Source: Flavobacteriaceae bacterium
GTDB lineage: Bacteria; Bacteroidota; Bacteroidia; Flavobacteriales; Flavobacteriaceae
NCBI GenBank assembly: GCA_016744415.1
Contig: JADGEL010000003.1
Coordinates: 310,001 to 374,000, forward strand
DNA length: 64,000 nt
Reading direction: 5' to 3'
Shown: positions 14,235-23,302 of the stretch, in pieces
How positions within the stretch are numbered: position 1 is the stretch's first letter
Layout: each line of letters starts with the position of its first letter
The notes under the pieces: generated by a model
The model's input: the letters and a program-made list of their open reading frames with translations, nothing else
What the model was told of the DNA's origin: nothing
Databases searched by the model: none
Made by a program: the position numbers and the translations under genes

Positions 14235-16259
14235 TTAAATGAATCCATTATATTTTCGAATAAACCATTCGATGCTCAAAGATACTATAATTACTGCTAA
14301 TAACCATTTCCAATCAATTAATGAATTTAGTTTCTTTTCTAATTTTTGTATAGACACAAATCTTGAGTCTTCCAATAAGTTAACTGCTAAATCTGTAGTT
14401 TTGCCCATATAATAAAGTGTTCCATCATTTTTATCTGCAATTATTGACAAGCTTTTTTTATTTGCTGATAAAAATTGTTGTTCAACATTAAAATCCACTA
14501 CTTTAAAAATTCCATGAGAAGTCATTTCTTCATTATCTACAGCAATTGTAAATGAATATTCTCCTGATTCTAATCCAGATACATCTACCAAATAACTATT
14601 GCTTTTTAGTAAAAATGGAATTCTATTTATTATGCCATTATCTTTATTTTTTAGCGACAACCATATGTTGGCATTGGTATCAAACATATGATTTTTATCC
14701 AAATAATTAACGGCTATTTTGATAGCTTCATTGCTATAATAGATTGCCTCAAATTCAACACTTAGTCTATTTGTTTTTTTAGTAGCTACTAGATATTGTA
14801 GCAAAGTGCCAATAAAATTATCATAGTCAACACTAGTATTATTTTCTTTTATTGATGCCATTCGCCAACGCCAACTATTTTCTCCAAATAAAACAACACC
14901 TCTATTCTCTCCAAATTCATAGGTAGAAAGCAGTGGCTTTTCTGTAGTAATGGTTCCTATTTTTTGGGTCAACAAATTCTCATAAGGTGTTTTAAATGTA
15001 ACTACTCCAAATTGATCTGTCAATGGCGGTAAATTTTCAAATCCAATATTGCTTGTTACAAAAGTTCTAAAACTTTGATTGTAAACTGGGGCATAGTTTT
15101 CTGTTTGATTAATAATATTTTTTGAGAAATTATCTTGTGCCCTATTTAAAAATTCCCAATCTGTCTTTGTACCAGTAATAATAAAATGATTTATTTTTTG
15201 ATAATCTAATTCAACAAATACATCTTGGTAAGCACTTGTAGGCTGATACAAAATCACCGATTGATATTTTAATATATTATAATCGTCACCTATAACTTTA
15301 ATTGTAACTTTTCTTTGTTTGTTAGCTTCAATAGCTGATTTCAACGCTCCAATATCAGGATGTAAAAATGAAGTCAACAATAAAATAGTTGCTTGTTCAT
15401 CTATTACCTCTACCACAAAATCCTTTTTATTATTCGAGTTGTTTTTTTCATTTTTAAGTGGACTCAACTGAGCTGAATAATAATGCGCCCCAACTTTGTC
15501 TGTTGTCAAATGAAAAGAGAAATTTTGTGAATTATCTTCTTCAGAAAAATTTACTCGTTTAGAAAATACCTTTTGATTTCCGTCGTAAACTGTAAAATTT
15601 GAATTCGCTTTTTTTGTTCCTGCATATTTTAGAAAAACCTCTACCGGAAATTTATTCTCTAAATAGGCATATTTATTTGCATTCAATTGAGTAATTGAAA
15701 TATCAGCGTATTGTGTTGTGTCACCAACCACAATAGGATATACAGGCTGTAAAACATTTAAATACTTATAACTACTCCCAAAAGTTTGGTTACCATCAGT
15801 GATCAAAATAATTGGTGCAATATTGTTTTTATAAACTTTTTTAAACTGTTTAAAGGGTTTTGAAATGTTGGTTTGAGATACATTAAAATTCAAGGAATCT
15901 AAAAGTTTAACATCCTCACCAAACTGATAATAATCAACATCAAACTTTTCATTCAACGCATCGTTTCCTTTCAAATTTGCTAGAAGTTGCAATACCTTTT
16001 CTGTTTCACCAGAATATTTTATTGAGGAAGAATTATCTACCACTACCACCAAAGTAGGTTTTTCTATACTTATGAATTGCTGCTCAATCTTTGAATTAAT
16101 TAGCAAAGTAAAAACAGAAAGTAAACTTATAAAACGAAAAAAAGTCAGCAAATAACTGACTTTCTCTTTATCCTTTAAATTTTTATAATAGAAAAATATT
16201 GCAATTGCTAAAGAAACAATTACTGCTAATGCTATAAATAAAATAGTTTCAGATTGCAA
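14235..16259 (-). CDS. Membrane-anchored VWA-like protein
   Basis: The 674-residue protein has two N-terminal membrane segments (residues about 5-25 and 37-54). A degenerate von Willebrand A region follows: LVVVVDNSSSIKYSG (MIDAS-type DxSxS near residue 75) and IILITDGNQTFG near residue 150. Long beta-sandwich sections come next, then one C-terminal membrane segment (WLLAVIIVSLSIEWFI). This resembles the Bacteroidota family of large VWA proteins with a membrane-spanning C-terminus. Function unknown; a link to envelope stress or to the neighbouring SPFH protein is inference. It lies 20 nt after fabG and 14 nt before the SPFH gene. Confidence 0.72.
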   Translation of the reverse strand: MQSETILFIALAVIVSLAIAIFFYYKNLKDKEKVSYLLTFFRFISLLSVFTLLINSKIEQQFISIEKPTLVVVVDNSSSIKYSGETEKVLQLLANLKGNDALNEKFDVDYYQFGEDVKLLDSLNFNVSQTNISKPFKQFKKVYKNNIAPIILITDGNQTFGSSYKYLNVLQPVYPIVVGDTTQYADISITQLNANKYAYLENKFPVEVFLKYAGTKKANSNFTVYDGNQKVFSKRVNFSEEDNSQNFSFHLTTDKVGAHYYSAQLSPLKNEKNNSNNKKDFVVEVIDEQATILLLTSFLHPDIGALKSAIEANKQRKVTIKVIGDDYNILKYQSVILYQPTSAYQDVFVELDYQKINHFIITGTKTDWEFLNRAQDNFSKNIINQTENYAPVYNQSFRTFVTSNIGFENLPPLTDQFGVVTFKTPYENLLTQKIGTITTEKPLLSTYEFGENRGVVLFGENSWRWRMASIKENNTSVDYDNFIGTLLQYLVATKKTNRLSVEFEAIYYSNEAIKIAVNYLDKNHMFDTNANIWLSLKNKDNGIINRIPFLLKSNSYLVDVSGLESGEYSFTIAVDNEEMTSHGIFKVVDFNVEQQFLSANKKSLSIIADKNDGTLYYMGKTTDLAVNLLEDSRFVSIQKLEKKLNSLIDWKWLLAVIIVSLSIEWFIRKYNGFI

Positions 16260-16279
16260 TACGCTTCGTTTAAACTAAA

Positions 16280-17026
16280 TTAGGTCAACATTCCACCATC
16301 AACACTCAATGTCTGTCCGGTAATGTAACTACTCATATCTGAGGCTAAAAACACGCAGGCATTAGCAATGTCATCTGGAGTCCCTCCTCTTTTTAATGGA
16401 ATTGATTTGCGCCAACCATCAACAGTTGCTTCATCTAGTTTGGCAGTCATTTCAGTTTCAATAAAACCTGGAGCAATCACATTACTACGAATATTACGAG
16501 ATCCTAGTTCTAATGCCACCGATTTTGAAAAACCAATGATACCCGCTTTAGAAGCCGCATAATTAGACTGACCAGCATTTCCTTTTAACCCAACCACCGA
16601 ACTCATATTAATAATAGAACCTGCACGTTGTTTCATCATCGGGCGAATCACAGCTTTGGTTAAATTAAAAACAGATTTCAAATTAATTTCAATCACTTTA
16701 TCAAAATCATCTTCAGTAATACGCATCAACAAATTGTCTTTTGTGATTCCTGCATTGTTTATCAACACATCAATACTTCCAAATTCTTTTAGTACGTCAG
16801 CAGCTAATTCTTGAGCTGCATCAAAATTTGCAGCGTTAGATTGATACCCCTTTGCATTAACACCATATTCTTTTAATTCTGCCTCCAAAGCATTGGCAGC
16901 ATCAACAGATGAGCTGTACGTAAAAGCTACATTGGCTCCATGTTTTGCAAAAACTTGGGCAATCCCTTTACCTATACCTCTAGTTGCTCCTGTAATTAAC
17001 GCTGTTTTATTTTCTAATAATTTCAT
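16280..17026 (-). CDS. fabG: 3-oxoacyl-[acyl-carrier-protein] reductase
   Basis: This 248-residue short-chain dehydrogenase has the NADPH loop TGATRGIGKGIA (residues 12-23), NNAGITKD, the catalytic Ser in INMSSVVG (about 141), and the YAASK catalytic motif near 155-159. The C-terminus is SVDGGMLT, typical of FabG. It reduces 3-oxoacyl-ACP in fatty acid elongation. It is the first gene of a three-gene operon with the VWA and SPFH genes. Confidence 0.93.
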   Translation of the reverse strand: MKLLENKTALITGATRGIGKGIAQVFAKHGANVAFTYSSSVDAANALEAELKEYGVNAKGYQSNAANFDAAQELAADVLKEFGSIDVLINNAGITKDNLLMRITEDDFDKVIEINLKSVFNLTKAVIRPMMKQRAGSIINMSSVVGLKGNAGQSNYAASKAGIIGFSKSVALELGSRNIRSNVIAPGFIETEMTAKLDEATVDGWRKSIPLKRGGTPDDIANACVFLASDMSSYITGQTLSVDGGMLT

Positions 17027-17051
17027 CTTGATATTTTGATTTTAACAAAAT

Positions 17052-17059
17052 CAAAGATA
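17052..17059 (-). promoter_or_regulatory. -7 box of the fabG operon
   Basis: TATCTTTG on the minus strand lies 25 nt upstream of the fabG ATG. Confidence 0.55.
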
Positions 17060-17134
17060 TAAAAAGAAATGATGCTAGTGAAAGTCTTATTAAAAATTTA
17101 ACTTATCTATTAAGATAAAATTACCTTCTTTACT

Positions 17135-17165
17135 TTGGTGACTTTAAGCTTTCAGTTTATCTTTG
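17135..17165 (+). promoter_or_regulatory. Promoter of the DUF302 gene
   Basis: TTG at 17135-17137, 20 bp, then TATCTTTG at 17158-17165, 28 nt before the ATG. Confidence 0.65.
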
Positions 17166-17193
17166 TTATATATAATTCTTAAATATAAAAATC

Positions 17194-17583
17194 ATGTCAT
17201 ATTATTTTAAAACAACCCTGAACAATGTTTCTTTTGATGAAGCAATTGACAAAACAGTTGCAGCTTTAAAAACTGAAGGTTTTGGTGTACTTACCGAAAT
17301 TGATTTAAAAGCCACTTTTAAGAAAAAGCTAGATGCTGATTTTTATAACTATAAAATATTAGGAGCTTGCCATCCGCAATTTGCCTATAATGCCTTACAA
17401 GCTGAAAATAAAATTGGCACGATGTTACCTTGCAATTTTATTGTGCAAGAAAGAGAAACTGGCACTATAGAAATTTCTGGAGTTGACCCAATGGCTTCAA
17501 TGATGTCAGTAGAAAATGAATCTTTAGGGGCAATTGCAGGTGAGGTTAGAGATAAGTTAAAGCGTGTAATTGAGAGTATTTAA
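17194..17583 (+). CDS. DUF302-domain protein
   Basis: This 129-residue cytoplasmic protein belongs to the DUF302 family, recognised from FDEAIDKTVAALKTEGFGVLT, then YKILGACHPQFAYNALQAE and a central IGTMLPCNFIVQE strand. DUF302 proteins are small alpha/beta proteins of unresolved function, often induced by stress. The gene stands alone with a good promoter. Confidence 0.85.
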   Translation: MSYYFKTTLNNVSFDEAIDKTVAALKTEGFGVLTEIDLKATFKKKLDADFYNYKILGACHPQFAYNALQAENKIGTMLPCNFIVQERETGTIEISGVDPMASMMSVENESLGAIAGEVRDKLKRVIESI

Positions 17584-17668
17584 AGATAAAAGGTCTATTT
17601 CTTTTAGGCTCTAGATACTAGAATATTTTACAAAACAAAAAAAATAAATTCATAAATTTAAAATAATC

Positions 17669-19129
17669 ATGAAGAAATTCTTCAAACTAATTTTCTTTGG
17701 TCTTATTCTTTTCATTGTTTATTTACTGTACAACACCTTTACATTTGAGTCTAAACAAGTATCTGTAGATAAAATTAGTCCTATACTTGTAAATGAATTT
17801 GCCGCCATACATTTATCAGAAGCCATACAAATAAAAACGGTTTCAAATGAAAATCCTAATGATATAGATACTTCTGAATTTGACAAGTTTACGGCTTTTA
17901 TTAAAGAGACATACCCCTTATGCGACTCCTTGCTAGTAATGAAATCATTCAATAATTACAGTCAATTATTTACTTGGAAAGGAACAGACAGCTCTTTAAA
18001 ACCAATTGTTTTGATGGCACATATAGATGTAGTGCCTGTTATTAATAAAAATAGAAGTAGTTGGAAGCAAGATCCTTTTGGAGGAAACATCATAGAAAAT
18101 ACCATTTGGGGTCGCGGTACTATTGACGACAAGGTTTCTGTCATCGGAATCTTAGAAGCTGTTGAATATTTACTAGAAGTTGGATTTAAACCCAAAAGAA
18201 CTCTCTATTTGGCGTTTGGTCATGACGAAGAAATTGGTGGGTTAAATGGTGCATTGGCTATTGCCAACTATTTGGAGAGTGAACATATAATTGCTAAATT
18301 TGTATTGGATGAAGGCGGCGTAATTACCCAAGGCTTAGTTCCTGGAATTAAAAAAGATGTCGCCATTATTGGTGTTTCAGAAAAAGGGTTTGTTACTGTA
18401 GAATTATCCGTTGAAATTGAAGGTGGGCATTCTTCAATGCCCGCAAAAGAAACAGCAATAGACGTAATTTCGAGTGCGGTTTCCAAATTAAAACGCAATC
18501 CACTTAAGGCACATATCTCAGAACCACTTCAAGGGTTCATTGATTTTGTAGGGCCAGAAATGACCTACCCAAACAAATTGGTGTTTGCTAATTCTAATCT
18601 ATTTGAATCTGTAATTACTGGTATCTACGAAAATAGTGCTTCAACAAATGCTATGGTGCGAACCACTACATCACCAACAATTTTTAATAGTGGTGTTAAA
18701 GAAAATGTGATTCCTTTACAAGCATCAGCAACAGTTAATTTTAGAATTTTACCTGGTGAAACAAGTGAAACAGTTATTGAACACGTAAAACAAACCATTG
18801 ATGACTCTCGAATTGAATTGAACTACTCCGAATTCTTTTCTGAACCCTCTAAAGTTTCACCTACAGATTCGTATGGATTTAAAACCATTCAAAAAACAAT
18901 TGGAGAAACTTTTGGTGATATTATTGTGTCCCCAACGTTGGTTGTTGGAGGTACAGATTCTAAACATTTTAAAAATGTAAGTGACAATATCTATCGATTT
19001 TTACCAATACACATCAATAATGATAACATAAAATCATTTCACGGCATCAATGAAAGAATCTCAGTAAGTGGTTTTGAAAATACCATTCGTTTTTATATTC
19101 AGCTAATTGATAATAGTACCGTAGAATAA
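17669..19129 (+). CDS. M20-family metallopeptidase with N-terminal membrane anchor
   Basis: This 486-residue protein has an uncleaved hydrophobic segment (residues about 4-23). The M20 zinc-site motifs follow: AHIDVVPV, WGRGTIDDKVS (bridging Asp), FGHDEEIGG (catalytic Glu) and a C-terminal His in IKSFHGINER. The layout matches carboxypeptidase S / PM20D1-like enzymes, which act on N-acyl amino acids or dipeptides. It is probably anchored to the inner membrane facing the periplasm. The end lies 13 nt from that of convergent pyrD. Confidence 0.87.
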   Translation: MKKFFKLIFFGLILFIVYLLYNTFTFESKQVSVDKISPILVNEFAAIHLSEAIQIKTVSNENPNDIDTSEFDKFTAFIKETYPLCDSLLVMKSFNNYSQLFTWKGTDSSLKPIVLMAHIDVVPVINKNRSSWKQDPFGGNIIENTIWGRGTIDDKVSVIGILEAVEYLLEVGFKPKRTLYLAFGHDEEIGGLNGALAIANYLESEHIIAKFVLDEGGVITQGLVPGIKKDVAIIGVSEKGFVTVELSVEIEGGHSSMPAKETAIDVISSAVSKLKRNPLKAHISEPLQGFIDFVGPEMTYPNKLVFANSNLFESVITGIYENSASTNAMVRTTTSPTIFNSGVKENVIPLQASATVNFRILPGETSETVIEHVKQTIDDSRIELNYSEFFSEPSKVSPTDSYGFKTIQKTIGETFGDIIVSPTLVVGGTDSKHFKNVSDNIYRFLPIHINNDNIKSFHGINERISVSGFENTIRFYIQLIDNSTVE

Positions 19130-19142
19130 GAACTATAGAATC

Positions 19143-20216
19143 CTAAAATTCTTTTAAGACTGCTTTATTAATCTTCTTAACCAAACCAGGCCCCTCATAG
19201 ATAAAACCTGTATAGATTTGAACCAAGTCGGCACCCGCATCTATTTTATCTAAAGCATCTTGTGCAGAATGGACTCCCCCTACTCCAATAATTGGAAATG
19301 CTTTATTTGATTTATCTGATAAGTAACGAATCACTCTGGTGCTTCTATCGGCAATTGATTTTCCACTCAATCCTCCATTACCAATATTCTCTAAAACAGA
19401 ACTTGAAGTTTTTAAACCTGCTCTATTGATTGATGTATTAGATGCAATAACTCCATCTATCTTGGTTTCAGCAACCAATTCTATAATTTCATCTAATTGA
19501 TTGTCATTTAAATCTGGTGCAATTTTTAATAGAATAGGCTTCTCTTCCTGATAGTTATCTGGAGCCTTCAAAGTTATAGTGCTTATTGACAAATTATAAT
19601 TCTCTTTCTTAACTGCTGTAATCAACTCTAACAAGTAATCTTTGTCTTGCAGTTTTGCCATTGAACCAACATTAGGGCAGCTCACATTCAACACAAAATA
19701 ATCTACATACGGATGCAATGCTTTGAAACAAGTAAGATAATCTTGAGTGTACTCATTGGGCATTGAACTGGTGTTTTTACCAATATTCCCACCAATTAAA
19801 ACCTCGTCATTATTCTTTTTTAGTTGTTCAACAGCAGCGGCTACTCCATTATTATTAAATCCCATTCGGTTGATGATTCCAGAATCATCTAACAAACGAA
19901 ACAAGCGTTTTTTTGGATTTCCAACTTGAGCATTTGGGGTAACTGTACCGATTTCTATAAATCCAAACCCAAAATTTGAAAGTTCTTTATATAATACTGC
20001 ATTTTTATCAAATCCTGCTGCTAATCCTACTGGGTTTTTAAATGTCAATCCAAATAAATTTCGTTCTAGTTTAGGATGTTCTAGTGAATACAATTTTTTA
20101 ACAAGTTTGCTTATTAAAGGAATTTTAAAAATAAATTTTAAGAATGAAAATGTGAAGTGATGCACCTTTTCTGGGTCAAACAAAAATAAAACGGGTCTTA
20201 TGATTATCTTATACAT
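19143..20216 (-). CDS. pyrD: Dihydroorotate dehydrogenase (quinone), class 2
   Basis: The 357-residue protein has an N-terminal amphipathic helix region (residues 1-40), as class 2 enzymes do. Then come [32 protein letters not shown], the FMN/orotate-binding VLNVSCPN with the catalytic serine region, LLKIAPDL, and the C-terminal [27 protein letters not shown], given here in pieces. It oxidises dihydroorotate with quinone at the inner membrane. It is downstream of pheT on the same strand; the 89-bp gap holds a repeat element. Confidence 0.95.
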   Translation of the reverse strand: MYKIIIRPVLFLFDPEKVHHFTFSFLKFIFKIPLISKLVKKLYSLEHPKLERNLFGLTFKNPVGLAAGFDKNAVLYKELSNFGFGFIEIGTVTPNAQVGNPKKRLFRLLDDSGIINRMGFNNNGVAAAVEQLKKNNDEVLIGGNIGKNTSSMPNEYTQDYLTCFKALHPYVDYFVLNVSCPNVGSMAKLQDKDYLLELITAVKKENYNLSISTITLKAPDNYQEEKPILLKIAPDLNDNQLDEIIELVAETKIDGVIASNTSINRAGLKTSSSVLENIGNGGLSGKSIADRSTRVIRYLSDKSNKAFPIIGVGGVHSAQDALDKIDAGADLVQIYTGFIYEGPGLVKKINKAVLKEF

Positions 20217-20224
20217 ATTCTTAC

Positions 20225-20302
20225 TGTTATTCCCGATAAGGCGGTAATCTATTTATTTTACATTCGTATTTTGTATGGATTCTCACTTTCGCGAGAATGG
20301 CA
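20225..20302. repeat. Degenerate REP/MITE-like inverted-repeat element, copy 1
   Basis: The left arm (20225-20252) and right arm (20275-20302) are imperfect reverse complements, matching at 18 of 28 positions. Their consensus is near TGTCATTCCCGCGAAAGCGGGAATCCAT, a motif class widespread in bacterial intergenic repeats. The right arm shares an 11-nt run (TATGGATTCTC) and CTTTCG with copy 2 at 39959-40030. It sits between pheT and pyrD, ending 3 bp before the pheT stop. Confidence 0.6.
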
Positions 20303-20305
20303 ATT

Positions 20306-22732
20306 TTAACGTAAAACTGCATTCAAACTTTTTTCAAAAGATTGTTGCATTTTTTGCATTACTTTGTCAATTTGCTTGTCATTTAACGTTTTCTCTGTGT
20401 CTTGTAATACAAAGCTTACCGCGTAAGATTTCTTACCCTTTGGCAATTTATCTCCTTGATACACGTCAAATAAATCAACCTCTTTTAACAGATGTTTTTC
20501 AGATTGAAAAGCTGTATTGTAAATATCATTAAATTTAACTTCATCATCTAACAACAGCGCCAAATCTCTTTTTACTGATGGATATTTTGGCATATCAACT
20601 ACCTTAAATCCTTTTCTGCCAATAACTTTTAAAACATTTTCCCAATTAAAATCGGCAAACAAAACTTCTTGCTTAATCCCAAACTTCTTTAAAATTGATT
20701 TCTTTACAACACCAAATTCTACCAATTTAATTTTACCCAACCCAAAAGTGACACCTTCAGAAAAGATATCATTTTTTGTAGGAGAGGTTTTTAACTTCGC
20801 AATCCCTAACCTATTTAAAGTAGCGGTTATAACTCCTTTTAAATAAAAGAAATCTGAAGTTTTATTAATAGTGTTCCAACTGTCCTTAGTCCTATTACCA
20901 CTTACAAAAAGTGACAAATGTTTTTGCTCTGAATAACCGCTTTCATACTTATGATAGGTTTTCCCAAACTCATAAAATTTTAAACTATTATTTTTTCTGT
21001 TGATGTTGTAAGCGACAGATTCTAACCCGCTAAACAACAATGATTGACGCAGCACACCTAAATCACTGCTCAACGGATTCAACATCGCTACATCATTGTC
21101 AGAATTTAAATTTTCTGTCATGTTTAAATATGAAGCCTTGGTCAATGAATTTGCCATTGTTTCATTAAAACCTTGAGATGTCAGTTGACTTGCAACTGTA
21201 TTTTCAATTTTTACACCATCAAAATCATCATACGAAATAGAGGTATTTAGTTTATGAGAAAACTGAATATTATTATATCCATACACACGTAAAATCTCTT
21301 CAATCACATCTGCTTCTCGCTGTACATCTACTCTATAAGAAGGGATAGTCAATCCAAGACCTCCTTCCGTTTCGCTATTCAATTTGATTTCTAAAGAAGC
21401 TAAAATATTTTTAATGGTATCCTTTGGAATCTCATCACCTATTAAACGATTTAATCTATCATAAGAAATGAACACTTGAAAATCTTCTATTTTCTGTGGA
21501 TAAAAATCCAACACATCCGAAGATTTTTTTCCGCCAGCAATCTCAACAATTAATAATGCAGCTCTTTTTAAAGCATATTCAACAAAGTTGGGATCAATCC
21601 CTCTTTCAAATCTAAAAGAAGCATCGGTATTCAATGCATGTCGTTTTGCCGATTTACGGATAGACACTGGATTGAAAAAAGCCGATTCTAAAAAGATACT
21701 CGTTGTACTTTCGGTAACACTAGAATCAATTCCACCAAATACTCCTGCAATACACAAAGGGTTCGAATCGCCATCACAAATCATAATATCATCTTCATGC
21801 ATCTCCCTTTCAACTTCATCAAGTGTTGTAAACTTGGTACCTTGTGGTAAAGTTTTCACCACTATTTTATTCTTTTTTATTTTAGTAGCATCAAAGGCAT
21901 GCAAAGGCTGACCGAGTTCATGCAACACATAATTTGTGATATCTACAATATTATTTTTTGGAGTTAATCCTATTGACTTTAATCTGTTTTGCAACCATTT
22001 TGGGGATTCATCTACTTTGATTCCTGAAATCGTAATTCCAGAATATCTGGGTGCTAAATTTTTATTTTCAACTTCAACATCGATTCTAAGTGAACGCGTA
22101 TCAACATGAAAATCACTCACTGAAGGAGAAATCAATTCTAACTTAATTCCTTGTTGAATCATACCCGCACGTAAATCACGCGCTACACCAAAATGACTCA
22201 TAGCATCTGCTCTATTAGGAGTCAATCCAATTTCAAAAACCTCATCACATTCTATTTTAAAAACTTCAGAACATGGGGTACCCACTTTTAAATCAGCTGT
22301 TAATACCATAATTCCATCATGCCCCTTACCAAGACCTAATTCATCTTCGGCGCAAATCATACCAAAACTTTCTTCTCCTCTAATTTTTCCTTTTTTAATT
22401 TTAAAAGAGTCGCCTTTATCATCATATAACAAAGTGCCGATAGTTGCAACTGGTACTTTTTGACCCGCAGCAACATTGGGTGCTCCGCAAACAATTTGAA
22501 GCGGAAAATCCTCACCAATATTAACAGTTGTCACTTTTAATCTATCTGCATTAGGGTGTTGCTCGCAAGTAAGAACTTCACCAACAACAATTCCTCTTAA
22601 GCTACCTTTTACAGACTCAATCGTTTCAATTCCTTCAACCTCTAGTCCTAAATCGGTTAATAATTCTCCAGTTTTTTCAGCTTCCCAATCAACTTTTAAA
22701 AACTGTTTTAACCAATTGTATGATATTTTCAT
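20306..22732 (-). CDS. pheT: Phenylalanyl-tRNA synthetase, beta subunit
   Basis: The 808-residue protein has the full bacterial PheT layout. An N-terminal region with the tRNA-binding OB fold is followed by VGEVLTCEQHPNADRLKVT and GAPNVAAGQKVPVA. The B3/B4 editing region has DITNYVLHELGQPLHAFDA. The B5 region and class II core follow, and the C-terminal anticodon-binding domain reads PSVKRDLALLLD. It pairs with PheS, which is not in this window, to charge tRNA-Phe. Confidence 0.95.
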   Translation of the reverse strand: MKISYNWLKQFLKVDWEAEKTGELLTDLGLEVEGIETIESVKGSLRGIVVGEVLTCEQHPNADRLKVTTVNIGEDFPLQIVCGAPNVAAGQKVPVATIGTLLYDDKGDSFKIKKGKIRGEESFGMICAEDELGLGKGHDGIMVLTADLKVGTPCSEVFKIECDEVFEIGLTPNRADAMSHFGVARDLRAGMIQQGIKLELISPSVSDFHVDTRSLRIDVEVENKNLAPRYSGITISGIKVDESPKWLQNRLKSIGLTPKNNIVDITNYVLHELGQPLHAFDATKIKKNKIVVKTLPQGTKFTTLDEVEREMHEDDIMICDGDSNPLCIAGVFGGIDSSVTESTTSIFLESAFFNPVSIRKSAKRHALNTDASFRFERGIDPNFVEYALKRAALLIVEIAGGKKSSDVLDFYPQKIEDFQVFISYDRLNRLIGDEIPKDTIKNILASLEIKLNSETEGGLGLTIPSYRVDVQREADVIEEILRVYGYNNIQFSHKLNTSISYDDFDGVKIENTVASQLTSQGFNETMANSLTKASYLNMTENLNSDNDVAMLNPLSSDLGVLRQSLLFSGLESVAYNINRKNNSLKFYEFGKTYHKYESGYSEQKHLSLFVSGNRTKDSWNTINKTSDFFYLKGVITATLNRLGIAKLKTSPTKNDIFSEGVTFGLGKIKLVEFGVVKKSILKKFGIKQEVLFADFNWENVLKVIGRKGFKVVDMPKYPSVKRDLALLLDDEVKFNDIYNTAFQSEKHLLKEVDLFDVYQGDKLPKGKKSYAVSFVLQDTEKTLNDKQIDKVMQKMQQSFEKSLNAVLR

Positions 22733-22766
22733 CTGTTACTTTTTAATAGTGTTCTTTTTCGATTTG

Positions 22767-22797
22767 CAAAGATACTTTAAATTGAAAGATTCAACAA
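22767..22797 (-). promoter_or_regulatory. Promoter of pheT
   Basis: On the minus strand, TATCTTTG (22774-22767) with TTG (22797-22795) 20 bp upstream, 34 nt before the ATG. Confidence 0.6.
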
Positions 22798-22923
22798 TTG
22801 AATATTGATAAAATAGTTGATGGTATAAGTTAAGCGCTCAATGTTTCACTTTCAGTCTTTACAATAGAAACAATATCGAATTTGTTTAAATAAAATAATA
22901 ATTGATTTTATTAATACCAATAA

Positions 22924-23226
22924 AAACAAATAGACTCCATAAAAGCAGCTTTCTTTTCTGTAAACCTGATGGCAATAAAGTCCGAAAAAAATACACCTAA
23001 AACAAATCTGTATGTGGTAAAATTTTTTAAGACTATTGAATGGGAGTCTACTGTTTTTGAAGTGTTTGCAGGGAAACTAGACTATAAAAAATACCCTCTT
23101 TTTGATAGAATCATGATTCAATTTATTATGTGGATGACCAAAGGACCAACTAACACTAATGCAGAAATTGAATATACCAATTGGAATAAAGTGAATCCGT
23201 TTAGAATTAAACTAAGTAAGATATAA
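22924..23226 (+). pseudogene. C-terminal remnant of HemG-type protoporphyrinogen dehydrogenase
   Basis: The frame is open from just after a TAA at 22921-22923 for 100 codons. It reads AAFFSVNLMAIKSEKNTPKT, then NLYVVKFF, then FAGKLDYKKYPLFDRIMIQF, then MTKGPT and EIEYTNW. This aligns with the second half of flavodoxin-like HemG proteins (AFFSVNLxARKPxKxTPxT, YxRYxxxDRxMIxxIM, ExxYTDWxxV). The first half of the flavodoxin fold, with its FMN loop, is missing. The upstream 190 bp holds no recognisable flavodoxin start. The ATG at 22969 falls inside a conserved strand, so a translated 85-residue product would lack the FMN site. Probably a decayed gene. Confidence 0.72.
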
Positions 23227-23302
23227 AAAAACTATCAGAGAAATACTAAACATAACAATAACTTTAGAATATTAAAACACTGCATATTCCAATCGAGAAA
23301 CA

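Noticed and set aside
20275-20532. 85-codon frame antisense to pheT
   Set aside because: It reads through the repeat element and antisense to a conserved gene, with no family match.
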